Below are positions 46,069 to 58,347 of a stretch of 64,000 nucleotides of DNA, one piece after another. The notes under the pieces were generated by a model. That model made no database searches, was not told the origin of the DNA, and saw nothing but the letters and a program-made list of their open reading frames with translations. Within the stretch, counting starts at the first letter, position 1; every line of letters starts with the position of its first letter. This stretch comes from Macrostomum hystrix (lineage: Eukaryota > Platyhelminthes > Macrostomidae), in NCBI GenBank assembly GCA_950097015.1, contig CATNEN010000039.1:18593501-18657500 (forward strand), given 5' to 3'. A program made the position numbers and the translations under genes.

Positions 46069-47155
46069 CCGTCGTGGAAGCGAAAAAATTTGGATGATTC
46101 TGTAAGCCGCCGAAAACGAGATTGTATAGCGTTGACCAAATTCTCGCCACTTAAGGCGTCAACTCACTTGCTTCTATTTTAACGATTAATGCACATCATT
46201 GTACAACATCATGCAAACGTACATAGCGCGTGCAAACATGCTGCCAACAATCTTACGATTCTATTGAAACATTTTTTTGTTATCATCAGCCAAATTTGGT
46301 ACCATGCTAGCAAATCATGACGCTGGAATATTTTGTCTCTTACAAAACTCAAGATCATGAGCGTCCTAAGGATGACGATGTTGTATTCGATGTCTAACGC
46401 ATCGATTGACTATTACATTGGGCAGTGAGTATCCATTTCACATCTCTGAAGCATAGCGCTATCACAATACCAGTTTGTTACACAGATTTTTATGACTTGA
46501 GTCGTGTCACAATCATTTAATAATGTCTCTGACATAAGAAACGTGGTTTTACGTCACGGGAAGTCGATTGAGGAGTCTGCAATTTGTAGCTGCGTTCTTT
46601 GAAATAATTATGGCGATATTTTCTGAAAAGATTCGCAAGGACTTGAGGACACTGAAGAAATTGACGAAAGCCCAGAGCGCTCTTGATGATTCTCGCTGTG
46701 ACAGACGGACGACTCCCCAAAAATTTATCATCCATACGAGCGTAGAATATCTAATTTCGTCCCTCTCTCTCCCTAGGATTTGTATGGGGATCTCCTTCGG
46801 GGGAGGCTAGTGCGACCTAGAGTTTTCTGCATCGATTGAGCAGAAATCCACGCGAGGAGGAGGAGGAGGCGCTTCGGCAGCGAATCCCACAGTTTTGAGA
46901 CGCCAACCCTACGGACCCTGCGACCCCAGGCTGCCAGTGAGACTGCGGTCCAATGATTTTCTTTCCCTCCCTGGCTCTTACGCCGGACTTATACAGCTTT
47001 CCTGACTTTAAATATATCGCCGCCAGCTAGCACCAGTCCACTTCTAATGCTTAACTAGAGCCATTGAAAAGCAGCTTTGATTCAAGACAGAGTTCCTTCA
47101 ATCAGCATTGGCTCACTACAAGCAACAGCCACCCCCGCCGTCGCTGCCACCTCCG
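46069..47155. other. Upstream region of the arrestin gene
   Basis: It probably contains the promoter and 5' UTR. A donor-like CCAGTGAGACTG near 46935 and an acceptor-like TTCAATCAG at about 47096-47104 would allow a 5' UTR intron, which is unproven. No separate gene was seen. Confidence 0.35.
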
Positions 47156-50100
47156 ATGGGCGTTCCGGGCACTCCAGTATCTGGCGCGTCGTCGGCAGCG
47201 GCTCGACTACTTCGCCTAGACGTTGCGTTGGACAATCCCATCGGGGTGTTCGCGCCTGGTGACGCTGTGGCTGGACACGTGTGCTGCGACTTCGGCGAAG
47301 ATGCCAGAGTCCATGGTGAGCGGTTGAATTTAATTGTCCAGTTCCAACGGCGGATCTTTTAATATTCTAGAGTATAAGTATGGTTCCTTTGTTGAGGGGT
47401 CAGTGGCAGAGCGGTTTAACGCGTTTGCCTCTCGCACCGAGGTCCCTGAGCTCGATTCCGCGGCGAGGCCAGGTTCATTTGGGGCGCAGCTGTGCCGTTC
47501 ACGCCATCCAAGGTACAGTGAAAGTGTACACTGCCTGACGATGAAAAAGTCAGGGCAGATGTACACACCTGTATGAGTGTGTGCCTGCGTACAGTTTCTA
47601 TGTGCGTGTGCTCAGGAGTCAGCGACATCGGCAGAATAGCCTCCTCGCCCACGCTGGCTGCGGGTCTAGTGTCACCAAATGATGTGCCAAATGACGCAGC
47701 CCTCCTGAAATTATTATTTTTTATCGTTCATAACTACCTGTATACAGGTATGTACTTGACTTCGTCGATTTAATTGATTTTGCTTCTGTCCAACATCTTT
47801 AAATTCGATGTACATCTAGAAATTAATCTTTCTCAGCTTAATTGTATTGTTTTATTTAATACATAATCGCATTGTTTAAAGAAAATTTCAGGCACACTCC
47901 AACTAGTAGCAACATACATTTTCTCAGTTTTCAAACTGGATTACTCCAAAAAAGTACAAATAAAAGTACTTGCTTTTTTAATAAGTCACTCAAAAACAGG
48001 AAAAGTTGAGGTCAAATATTCTGATTTATTGCGAGGAACTGAAGTACAGAAAGGAAAAAATGAAATTACTATTTTTCCTATTCAGATCGACACTACAGAG
48101 CTTCATTCTAAGCTGCTCTTGGGAATTCCTGCATTCTCTTTTCCTCATAGCTCCAAAGCAATGTCCATCTCTAGCTGATTGGAATCTAGATCATGACCCA
48201 TCCCTATATCCTGCCTCCAGTTGAACTCAACTCAAAATACTTAAATTCACTTCCTATAGAGCTTTCGAAGAGGTTGAGTGGCATTTTTCGCAAACTTATT
48301 CACGAATGCGAAAAACCTGCCGATTTGTCTTCATCATCGAATAACTCTAACGCGGATTAAGTCGGATTTTTTTAAGTCAAGACTTGACGAAAACCAGCGA
48401 ATTTTCAGCTCAGATGAGTAGGGCCGGGATATTGGCCTGAGGATTATATCAGTAGAACGGCCCAGTTGTTTTTCTTCTAATGTGTTAGCAACTTCTCAAG
48501 TACTAATTAATGTTACCAAGCGATTTGCAAAGCGATTTTCTGCAGTTTTCTGTCGTTGTGCTTTCCTCTCAAATCGGTCACAAGTCTCTAAAAAATCACC
48601 CGGCACTGAGCTGACTAGATAGATTGTGCAGATAAAATTGGATTGCTTGAAGACCAAGATCATACTGCATGTTGTCGGTTACAAATAGTGAAAACTTCTT
48701 TTAACTGGACATTCTACTGGGCGACACAAACTTGTCTGCTTCAGGTCTATCGGTCGTTTTTTTATAATTTTCCATACTAATTTCCATACTAAAACTCCTC
48801 GCGTCATTGTGGACAGCTGTACATAAAAAACCGATTTAATTTTCAGCTTGTTTTCCTTAATAAAAGTTCTTTCCTGTCCGATAGATCCGAACATGCACGC
48901 ACATAGATGGGATTTGTAGCGTTGGTAATCAATAGAAATAAGGAGAAGAGACGTTCAGGACGCCGTCATTAAGGCCAGCTTGAATAGGTAATGAGGGTAA
49001 GGAGAAAGAGGAAGAGAGGAAAGCAGTAAAACACGTGGCGAGGTGGCTTGCTTGTGGCCAATTTTTTTCACCAATGCACCCCTTAATGGCTTTTTTGAAG
49101 TGAAGTAAAGAGCAGAGAGGGTGGAAGCAGCTTGTGCGAGGCAGCAGGTGCGGTCGGGAAAAAAGTTGGTTGAAAGCATATTTTTATCCGCATGTAGCAT
49201 GCATGCAGGATTCCAGATAAAGTGAAAGTTTAATGCGTTGTAGGTTGCAGATGCACCTGTTACTTTTGCAGCAGCAGCAGCAGCAGCGACAGCAGTTATA
49301 CTCACGAATTAACATCTTGTTCGGCACACGAGAAAACTGGATCTATTCTCTTAAAGTCAGCTTTAATTGACGCTTTGAAATAATATGATTTCCGAACCTA
49401 CGCTCGTGAATGATGCAAATCAGCTTTTGCCCTAGTATATACCGTACTAATATAGTATTGAATTTCAACACAAGTGTTTGTATGTCCATTTCGGAGTTTA
49501 ACAAAATAACCCTAAAGATGGCATTCAGACTGGAAGCAAGACCTAATTCTCTTTTCTCCTACCAATTGTGAACAATGAAACTTCCCTGAATGGAACATTT
49601 TGACCGCTTGATGATTTCGGGGATTCAGCTAGCTTGTAATGTACTTTAATCATGCGGCATTAGTCAACATATAGGGCCCTCATCAATAGGAATTAATTTC
49701 TGGCTTCATTTAAGCTTGTCTAGCTATTGTGCTGAAAACATTTTTTTATGAACGCTGACGGGGGATGCTTTTTGCTGAAAAATTTGCGTCGCTTGAATGC
49801 GCCCGATAATTGAAGAACGGAGCAGCGTGCTCAGAGAGAATTGAGCAAGCACAAAATGACAATCGGAACTGTATTTAATGAAGAATTTGTGTACAACAAA
49901 ATAGGTCCTCATAAATGCGCGACAATTCTTACCTGATTTTGCATTTGGTCAAACAACGCAGTAACGCACCATTCACCCAACAACCCCACGTTTACCAAAC
50001 CGCAGGATGTCGCATTGTATTCACAGGACAGGCCGAGGTCTCATGGATTGAGGTTGGCCGCGAGGATGCCTGCCCGGAGACGGTGGTAGGACGCCAGACA

Positions 50101-53100
50101 TTGTTCCAATGCTGCAGCCAGATGTTTGGCAAAAGTGAGCCATTCTCATATGGGAATCGGGATATATATTTTTGATGAAAGAAACTTATTGGCCCTCTAT
50201 GATACTGCATTGGCACTAGATATTATCACAGAGAGAACTCACATTGGAATACTGAAACGGAGAAACAAATGAAGCAGAAATTGTGCATTCAAGCGAGAAG
50301 CAGTCGATGATAAGCAGTAGCGTTTTATTTCCTGACTGACCTTGCAGCAATATTAAGCAATGTTTCTTAACTTTAGCTAGCAACTGAGGGTCCCGCATCG
50401 ATTTGGTCACGATGTAAGAGCTACCTTATTGGCAGCACAGGGGCTGTCAAAATAGTATTAAATTTTAATAACCGGTTGCACATACTCAAACCATGGCTTC
50501 ACAGTCCATGGACTGGGTAGGACGCCACACCCTTCCTCAATTACCCATTTAAGAGCTGGGTGAACTGAAACAATTCAGAGTTGATGGTTCTGATTAACAA
50601 CTTGAAGCTCTTGTGCCAGCTAAACCGAGAATCGAACCATTGATCTTCGATTCATGAGCCCTTCGATCTACCAGAATTTTGGAAACTATAAAAAAGTGAC
50701 GATTAAGTATTCTGCAGTACAGAACAAAACTGACTTAAGTACATTGTGTGAAAATTAAGTATTTGGGATCGATTCAGAAAGCAGCAGAGCTACCAGGTAC
50801 ACGTAGAATCTTTCTACTCGGGAAATTTAGTTGAAGAATGAGGCATCAAAGTCCAATTCACATTTGTACTTGACTGCATTAAAAGCTTACAATCAGCATT
50901 CCTAGCTGCCTAAATGTGTGAGCAAACACAGGTGATTTTTTATGAACTGAAACACAGTAAGTGATGCAGTGAGTGAGTTTGATAAAGCAGAAAGAGAAAA
51001 AACTCACTTTGTCAGGTGTTTAAGCACCCACATTATTTGTCAAGGTACTTCTGAACCTTAAATACGTAGAATCTAATTGGAGCGGTTGAAGGCTCGTTCA
51101 CATTGCCATTAAAACGAGGTCAAAACCACGATTGTGCTTTATTTTTTTAGTTTTCATGGTATACAAGCGTACAATGAAAACTATTTGATGTACGTTTGTG
51201 TGATTTGATGTACGTTTGTGTGATTTGATGTACGTTTGTGTGATTTGATGTACGTTTGTGTGATTTGATGTACGTTTGTGTGATTTGATGTACGTTTGTG
51301 TGATTTTATGTACGTTTGTGTGATTTGATGCACGTTTGTGTGATTTGATGTACGTTTGTGTGATTTGATGTACGTTTGTGTGATTTGATGTACGTTTGTG
51401 TGATTTGATGCACGTTTGTGTGATTTGATGTACGTTTGTGTGATTTGATGTACGTTTGTGTGATTTGATGTACGTTTGTGTGATTTGATGTACGGTTGTG
51501 AGATTTGATGTACGTTTGTGTGATTTGATGTACGTTTGTGTGATTTGATGTACGTTTGTGTGATTTGATGTACGTTTGTGATTTGATGTACGTTTGTGTG
51601 ATTTGATGTACGGTTGTGTGATTTGATGTACGTTTGTGTGATTTGATGTACGTTTGTGTGATTTGATGTACGTTTGTTTGATTTGATGTACGTTTGTGAT
51701 TTGATGTACGTTTGTGTGATTTGATGTACGTTTGTGTGATTTGATGTACGGTTGTGTGATTTGATGTACGTTTGTGTGATTTGATGTACGTTTTTGTGAT
51801 TTGATGTACGTTTGTGTGATTTGATGTACGTTTGTGTGATTTGATGTACGTTTGTGTGATTTGATGTACGTTTGTGTGATTTGATGTACGTTTGTGTGAT
51901 TTGATGCACGTTTGTGTGATTTGATGTACGTTTGTGTGATTTGATGTACGTTTGTGTGATTTGATGTACGGTTGTGAGATTTGATGTACGTTTGTGTGAT
52001 TTGATGTACGTTTGTGATTTGATGTACGTTTGTGTGATTTGATGTACGGTTGTGTGATTTGATGTACGTTTGTGATTTGATGTACGTTTGTGTGATTTGA
52101 TGTACGTTTGTTTGATTTGATGTACGTTTGTGATTTGATGTACGTTTGTGTGATTTGATGTACGTTTGTGTGATTTGATGTACGGTTGTGTGATTTGATG
52201 TACGTTTGTGTGATTTGATGTACGTTTGTGTGATTTGATGTACGTTTGTGTGATTTGATGTACGTTTGTGTGATTTGATGTACGTTTGTGTGATTTGATG
52301 TACGTTTGTGTGATTTGATGTACGTTTGTGTGATTTGATGCACGTTTGTGTGATTTGATGTACGGTTGTGTGATTTGATGTACGTTTGTGTGATTTGATG
52401 TACGGTTGTGAGATTTGATGTACGTTTGTGTGATTTGATGTACGTTTGTGTGATTTGATGTACGTTTGTGATTTGATGTACGTTTGTGTGATTTGATGTA
52501 CGGTTGTGTGATTTGATGTACGTTTGTGTGATTTGATGTACGGTTGTGTGATTTGATGTACGTTTGTGATTTGATGTACGTTTGTGTGATTTGATGTACG
52601 GTTGTGTGATTTGATGTACGGTTGTGTGATTTGATGTACGTTTGTGTGATTTGATGTACGTTTGTGTGATTTGATGTACGGTTGTGTGATTTGATGTACG
52701 TTTGTGTGATTTGATGTACGGTTGTGTGATTTGATGTACGTTTGTGATTTGATGTACGTTTGTGTGATTTGATGTACGTTTGTGTGATTTGATGTACGTT
52801 TGTGTGATTTGATGTACGTTTGTGTGATTTGATGTACGGTTGTGTGATTTGATGTACGTTTGTGATTTGATGTACGTTTGTGTGATTTGATGTACGTTTG
52901 TGTGATTTGATGTACGTTTGTGATTTGATGTACGTTTGTGTGATTTGATGTACGTTTGTGTGATTTGATGTACGTTTGTGATTTGATGTACGTTTGTGTG
53001 ATTTGATGTACGGTTGTGTGATTTGATGTACGTTTGTGTGATTTGATGTACGTTTGTGTGATTTGATGTACGGTTGTGTGATTTGATGTACGTTTGTGTG

Positions 53101-56100
53101 ATTTGATGTACGTTTGTGTGATTTGATGTACGTTTGTGTGATTTGATGTACGTTTGTGATTTGATGTACGTTTGTGTGATTTGATGTACGTTTGTGTGAT
53201 TTGATGTACGTTTGTGATTTGATGTACGTTTGTGTGATTTGATGTACGTTTGTGATTTGATGTACGTTTGTGTGATTTGATGTACGTTTGTGATTTGATG
53301 TACGTTTGTGTGATTTGATGTACGTTTGTGTGATTTGATGTACGTTTGTGATTTGATGTACGGTTGTGTGATTTGATGTACGGTTGTGTGATTTGATGTA
53401 CGTTTGTGTGATTTGATGCACGTTTTTGTGATTTGATGTACGTTTGTGTGATTTGATGTACGGTTGTGTGATTTGATGTACGGTTGTGTGATTTGATGTA
53501 CGTTTGTGTGATTTGATGTACGGTTGTGTGATTTGATGTACGTTTGTGTGATTTGATGTACGTTTGTGTGATTTGATGCACGTTTGTGTGATTTGATGTA
53601 CGTTTGTGATTTCATGTACGTTTGTGTGATTTGATGTACGGTTGTGTGATTTGATGTACGGTTGTGTGATTTGATGTACGTTTGTGTGATTTGATGTACG
53701 GTTGTGTGATTTGATGTACGTTTGTGTGATTTGATGTACGTTTGTGTGATTTGATGCACGTTTGTGTGATTTGATGTACGTTTGTGATTTGATGTACGTT
53801 TGTGTGATTTGATGTACGGTTGTGTGATTTGATGTACGTTTGTGTGATTTGATGCACGTTTGTGTGATTTGATGTACGTTTGTGTGATTTGATGTACGTT
53901 TGTGTGATTTGATGTACGTTTGTGTGATTTGATGTACGGTTGTGAGATTTGATGTACGGTTGTGTGATTTGATGTACGTTTGTGTGATTTGATGTACGGT
54001 TGTGTGATTTGATGTACGTTTGTGATTTGATGTACGTTTGTGTGATTTGATGTACGTTTGTGATTTGATGTACGTTTGTGTGATTTGATGTACGTTTGTG
54101 TGATTTGATGTACGTTTGTGATTTGATGTACGGTTGTGTGATTTGATGTACGGTTGTGTGATTTGATGTACGTTTGTGTGATTTGATGCACGTTTTTGTG
54201 ATTTGATGTACGTTTGTGTGATTTGATGTACGGTTGTGTGATTTGATGTACGGTTGTGTGATTTGATGTACGTTTGTGTGATTTGATGTACGGTTGTGTG
54301 ATTTGATGTACGTTTGTGTGATTTGATGTACGTTTGTGTGATTTGATGCACGTTTGTGTGATTTGATGTACGTTTGTGATTTCATGTACGTTTGTGTGAT
54401 TTGATGTACGTTTGTGTGATTTGATGTACGGTTGTGTGATTTGATGTACGTTTGTGTGATTTGATGTACGTTTGTGTGATTTGATGTACGTTTGTGTGAT
54501 TTGATGTACGGTTGTGTGATTTGATGTACGTTTGTGTGATTTGATGTACGGTTGTGTGATTTGATGTACGTTTGTGATTTGATGTACGTTTGTGTGATTT
54601 GATGTACGTTTGTGTGATTTGATGTACGTTTGTGTGATTTGATGTACGTTTGTGTGATTTGATGTACGTTTGTGTGATTTGATGTACGGTTGTGTGATTT
54701 GATGTACGTTTGTGTGATTTGATGTACGTTTGTGATTTGATGTACGTTTGTGTGATTTGATGTACGTTTGTGTGATTTGATGTACGGTTGTGTGATTTGA
54801 TGTACGGTTGTGTGATTTGATGTACGTTTGTGTGATTTGATGCACGTTTTTGTGATTTGATGTACGTTTGTGTGATTTGATGTACGGTTGTGTGATTTGA
54901 TGTACGGTTGTGTGATTTGATGTACGTTTGTGTGATTTGATGTACGGTTGTGTGATTTGATGTACGGTTGTGTGATTTGATGTACGTTTGTGTGATTTGA
55001 TGCACGTTTTTGTGATTTGATGTACGTTTGTGTGATTTGATGTACGGTTGTGTGATTTGATGTACGGTTGTGTGATTTGATGTACGTTTGTGTGATTTGA
55101 TGTACGGTTGTGTGATTTGATGTACGTTTTTGTGATTTGATGTACGTTTTTGTGATTTGATGTACGTTTGTGTGATTTTATGTACGCGTGTGTGATTTGA
55201 TGTACGATTGTGTGATTTGATGTACGGTTGTGTGATTTGATGTACGGTTGTGTGATTTGATGGCACTGTGAAAAGGCAGTCGATATGGTTGACTTTCATG
55301 AAAATCGGTCATTCGGTTTGACAGCTTTCATCTGGGGGCAGCCGCAGAGAGAAGGCTTGGGGACTTGTCGTGCGATAAGGGCCAACCACCATGGCACAGT
55401 GAGCGTGTACACTGCCTGACAATGAGAAAGTTAAGGCAGACGTACAAACCTGTGTAAATGTGTGCCAGCATACAATTCCGCGTGTCTATGTACTCTGCCT
55501 GCGGTTGCCTGACGTATTCCAGGCCCGGAGGAAAAAGCTTCACATCCGGGGCACCTGGTTCGAGCCGGATTTCATCAGTTTCGCTTCCATTTTCAACTCC
55601 CCGAACAGCTGCCGTCGTCGTTTGAGCATTTCTCTGACACGGGCCGAGTGAAGGCCAGAATTTCCTACTGCCTGCGCGTGGACCTCGAGAACGCCTGGCG
55701 CACGGCGAGCCACAGTCGAGAGCGGCATATTCTGGTGCTCAAAACGCACGATCTAAATCACTGCAAAGGTTTAACTGTGAGCTTTGCTAGCTTGTGTTGC
55801 CGAACATCTTTGAAACAGGGGACCGAAAACTGCTCGACAGATAGCGCCAGAAAATGTAAAGAACCCACCCTTATCCCTATACTATTCCTTTACAACCCTT
55901 ACCCTTACACTGTCTCATCTCTTCCGTCACATCTCTCTCCTGTCTCATCTCTCCCGTCTCATCTCTCAAAATGTCTCATCTCCCTAGTCGTTTCTCTCCT
56001 CAGTCTCAACTTTCCCCTGTTTAATTTTTAATGTGTGAATGTGAGCCAATGTTGCCTGTTGATCAGGATCTGTGTCTGGATTGCTTTCAAAATACTTGTA

Positions 56101-58005
56101 TTTTAAATACATGGGTCGAGTTATTTAGGCTTATAGGCTTACAGATAAAGAATATATATATTCCTCTTTAACCATGAATTCTTATTTTCAAAGGAAAGTG
56201 TTTGCCTAAAGAAGGACACGGCTGTGACGTGCTGCTTCTGTATCAACAAGGGTCGCATTCGCTGCGAACTCTCCCTGCCAAAGACTGGCTACGTGCCCGG
56301 AGAGACTATGGACATTGGGATGCAGCTGGTGAACAGCTCCTCTGCCTGTGTGGAGAGCACACACATCACATTCCAGCAGCGCCTCACGCTTCAGGCTGGT
56401 AGGCGCTCCCAGGTCACTGGCGCGCTGATCTTTAGCATCTCCGGCCAGCGAGTCAGGCCAGGGGCCTCCGGCTTCTACCATGACGTCATTCATATCCCAC
56501 CGCTGCCACCAACTGGGCGTCATTGCTGCCAGGTACTCAGCATTGAGTACGTTGTGCAGGTGAGAGACACCATGCATGGCATTATCTTGCGCAAACAATT
56601 AAAAAATGTGACCTCGTTAAAAAAAGCGAACGCAGCAGAATGAAAGTGCTAGAATACGAGTACAATCCCAGTTTGGTTCCATTATTATCACATTAGCTGG
56701 CTAGGTAGTAGCAAATGTGAAAGCTACTTATTTCCTGTCTTAAACCAGATGATTGAGCACGGGGTAGTGGGAAAGTGAAAAAAACTGAGTAGGAAAGCTA
56801 ATATTTTAAGCTACAGGAACTCAATCTTGGCCCCAAATTTTTGAAAGCTTCTCTTGCACCATGGTTGGCGACTGTGACGGCTCAGGTCGAGCAAATGAAA
56901 ACCAATCGAGCGCTGATTGAAGCAACACGAAAGCAAGAGAGGCACTGGTGCAGGTGCACTTTAGCTCTCGCTAACCGAATGTGATTCGATTTTTTTTCGA
57001 TTCCCTACCTCAATAATTCAGGCGAGCCTGCATGTCTCTAGGATAGAAAATAGTCATCCAGATTCGTGCTCGATATCATTTTCGATATGCAATATTTGAA
57101 TGTGCAGTTACATTTTCATTACATTGATCTGTAGCAGAACAGATGATTTTCATTTCACGCCATGCAGGTCAAGATTGAAGCTTCTGGGGTGCTGGGCCAG
57201 TCCACTCCGCTGGAACTATCGATACCTGTGGTGATTGGAACAATTCCTTTCAGCAATTCTGTCTTCTTCTCCGATTCGTGTCAAGGTATGAGGCTTCTCT
57301 AAATTAGAAGCCCTTTTAAGTGCCAGCATGCCTAGCCAAAACCAACCCATTAGGGATTTTTATTGAACTGTGAAGACATAAAATAAGTGGCTATAAATCA
57401 TTCCCAAGACATTGAGCTGACTAATTAGTTACTTAAGTCTAATTAAATCTTCGTCGAGCTGACAGCTAGATGGGCTGCTTTTAATTTCAAGAGCACCCAG
57501 AGTTCCTAGAGTTAACTCCTGATTCGCATTTTTAATTAGAAAACTTTTCAAGAAAAAAATCTGACTCAAAGAATTCAATGTTGTCCTTCGAAAACTCGCG
57601 AAATATTTTAAGGTGACAAACCTTAGGAACCATAGGAAACAGAAAAGTATTTACATAATAATTAAAGCTTTCCTGAACTCGTTTGGCTAGCATTTTGCCT
57701 GAATAATTTGCGTTCTATTCTACTTTAAGTAATATTGTCAGAAAACGCCTGTAAACCCATTTTCAGTAGCACCCTGTTTGGCTCATTTCGACTTCAACAC
57801 CGGGGACATCATCGAGCACTCGACCAGCGAGCTTGAGCAGTCGCAGGGACCGTTGAGACCAGTTTATCGATACTATAAGACCGAACGTCGTCTCTCTGGG
57901 CAGCAACTTGTCAACCGCCGGCGTTATCGACGAAACGAAAATGAGACTTGGCCGACAGATACGGCTGACTCTCGCAGTCAGAATGGAACCGTTACTTCCG
58001 TATAA
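47156..58005 (+). CDS. Alpha-arrestin (arrestin domain-containing protein)
   Basis: Alpha-arrestins are membrane-trafficking adaptors that usually link cargo receptors to NEDD4-type ubiquitin ligases. Six exons: 47156-47315, 50006-50134, 55523-55776, 56194-56559, 57168-57285 and 57767-58005. All junctions are GT-AG and in phase, giving 421 aa. The arrestin_N domain (about residues 20-175) has LDNPIGVFAPGDAVAGHV, then CRIVFTGQAEVSWIEVG, then AGFHQFRFHFQLPEQLPSSF. The arrestin_C domain (about 190-345) has CCFCINKGRIRCELSLPKTG, YVPGETMDI and IEYVVQVKIEASGVLG. The start ATG has G at +4; the frame is open a little upstream but without another ATG. The C-terminal tail (about 75 residues) has PVYRYY but no PPxY motif, which most animal relatives use to bind WW domains. 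Intron 2 is 5.4 kb because of a satellite. Confidence 0.9.
47398..47727 (+). mobile_element. tRNA-derived SINE, copy 8
   Basis: It has a full head (CAGTGGCAGAGCGGTTTAACG, GAGCTCGATTCCGCGG), a short internal deletion after GGGGCGCAGC, then the GT-rich body and the GACGCAGCCCTCCTGAAATTATTATT end. It sits in intron 1 of the arrestin gene in the sense orientation. Confidence 0.9.
51181..55262. repeat. 4.1-kb satellite with 20-bp unit inside arrestin intron 2
   Basis: The monomer is TTTGTGTGATTTGATGTACG (20 bp). The main variants are an 18-bp form lacking one TG, a GGTTGTG form, and GCACG or TTTTTG point variants, for about 205 copies. A block containing GATTTCATGTACG and GCACGTTTTTGTG recurs with a 772-bp offset (for example 53609 and 54381), marking a higher-order duplication. 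The reverse strand has no stop in any frame, so kilobase-long HQITQTYIKSHKRTSN frames arise. They are not genes, because the array lies between exons 2 and 3 of a well-supported gene on the other strand. Confidence 0.97.
55328..55490 (+). mobile_element. tRNA-derived SINE, copy 9 (internal fragment)
   Basis: It starts at the GGGGGCAGCCGCAGAGAGAA segment and carries GGCACAGTGAGCGTGTACAC, TGCCTGACAATGAGAAAG and the start of the GT-rich body. It stops about 30 bases before arrestin exon 3. Head and tail are missing. It lies between the 20-bp satellite and the exon. Confidence 0.8.
55905..56025. repeat. Short run of pyrimidine-rich monomers related to the 16-bp satellite
   Basis: Several GTCTCATCTCTCCC units are found in arrestin intron 3. 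They match the reverse complement of ACGGGAGAGATGAGAC, a variant in the 30-35 kb satellite. No terminal inverted repeats were identified around this copy. Confidence 0.6.
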
Positions 58006-58291
58006 ATCGCGCGCGCGTTGTCATTCAAACCCTGTTAAAGGCATGTTTCGATTTATTAAAAATATCAGTTTAGATATTGTTGCCGCCTACACTCACAGGT
58101 CTAGAGTTTTTAGCCTGGGTTCTGGATTGTTGATACGGGCACACTCGTACAGGGTGTACATTTCAGGCAATCTGGTCTGTTCTTGATCTCTTGAACTCGA
58201 TGTCAGTGACCTGTCCTTTAGTATCAATGTACGAGTATGTAACTTCTCGAAAATACAAGAAATGTAACTTTTAAATGTGTAATTTGTTTCG

Positions 58292-58297
58292 AATAAA
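58292..58297 (+). terminator. Poly(A) signal AATAAA of the arrestin gene
   Basis: A canonical AATAAA lies 287 bases after the arrestin stop codon, followed by a T-rich GTTTTTGTTTC stretch as expected downstream of a cleavage site. Confidence 0.65.
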
Positions 58298-58347
58298 AAG
58301 TTTTTGTTTCTTACAACTGCCTGCTATCTGTAATTCTGTAATTTAGG

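Noticed and set aside
46517-46810. Possible transposase fragment
   Set aside because: Frames on both strands are open but neither shows a catalytic or DNA-binding motif, and no terminal repeats were found.
51098-55299. Minus-strand open frames up to 1179 codons repeating HQITQTYIKSHKRTSN
   Set aside because: They are stop-free translations of the 20-bp satellite in overlapping frames, located in an intron of a gene on the opposite strand.
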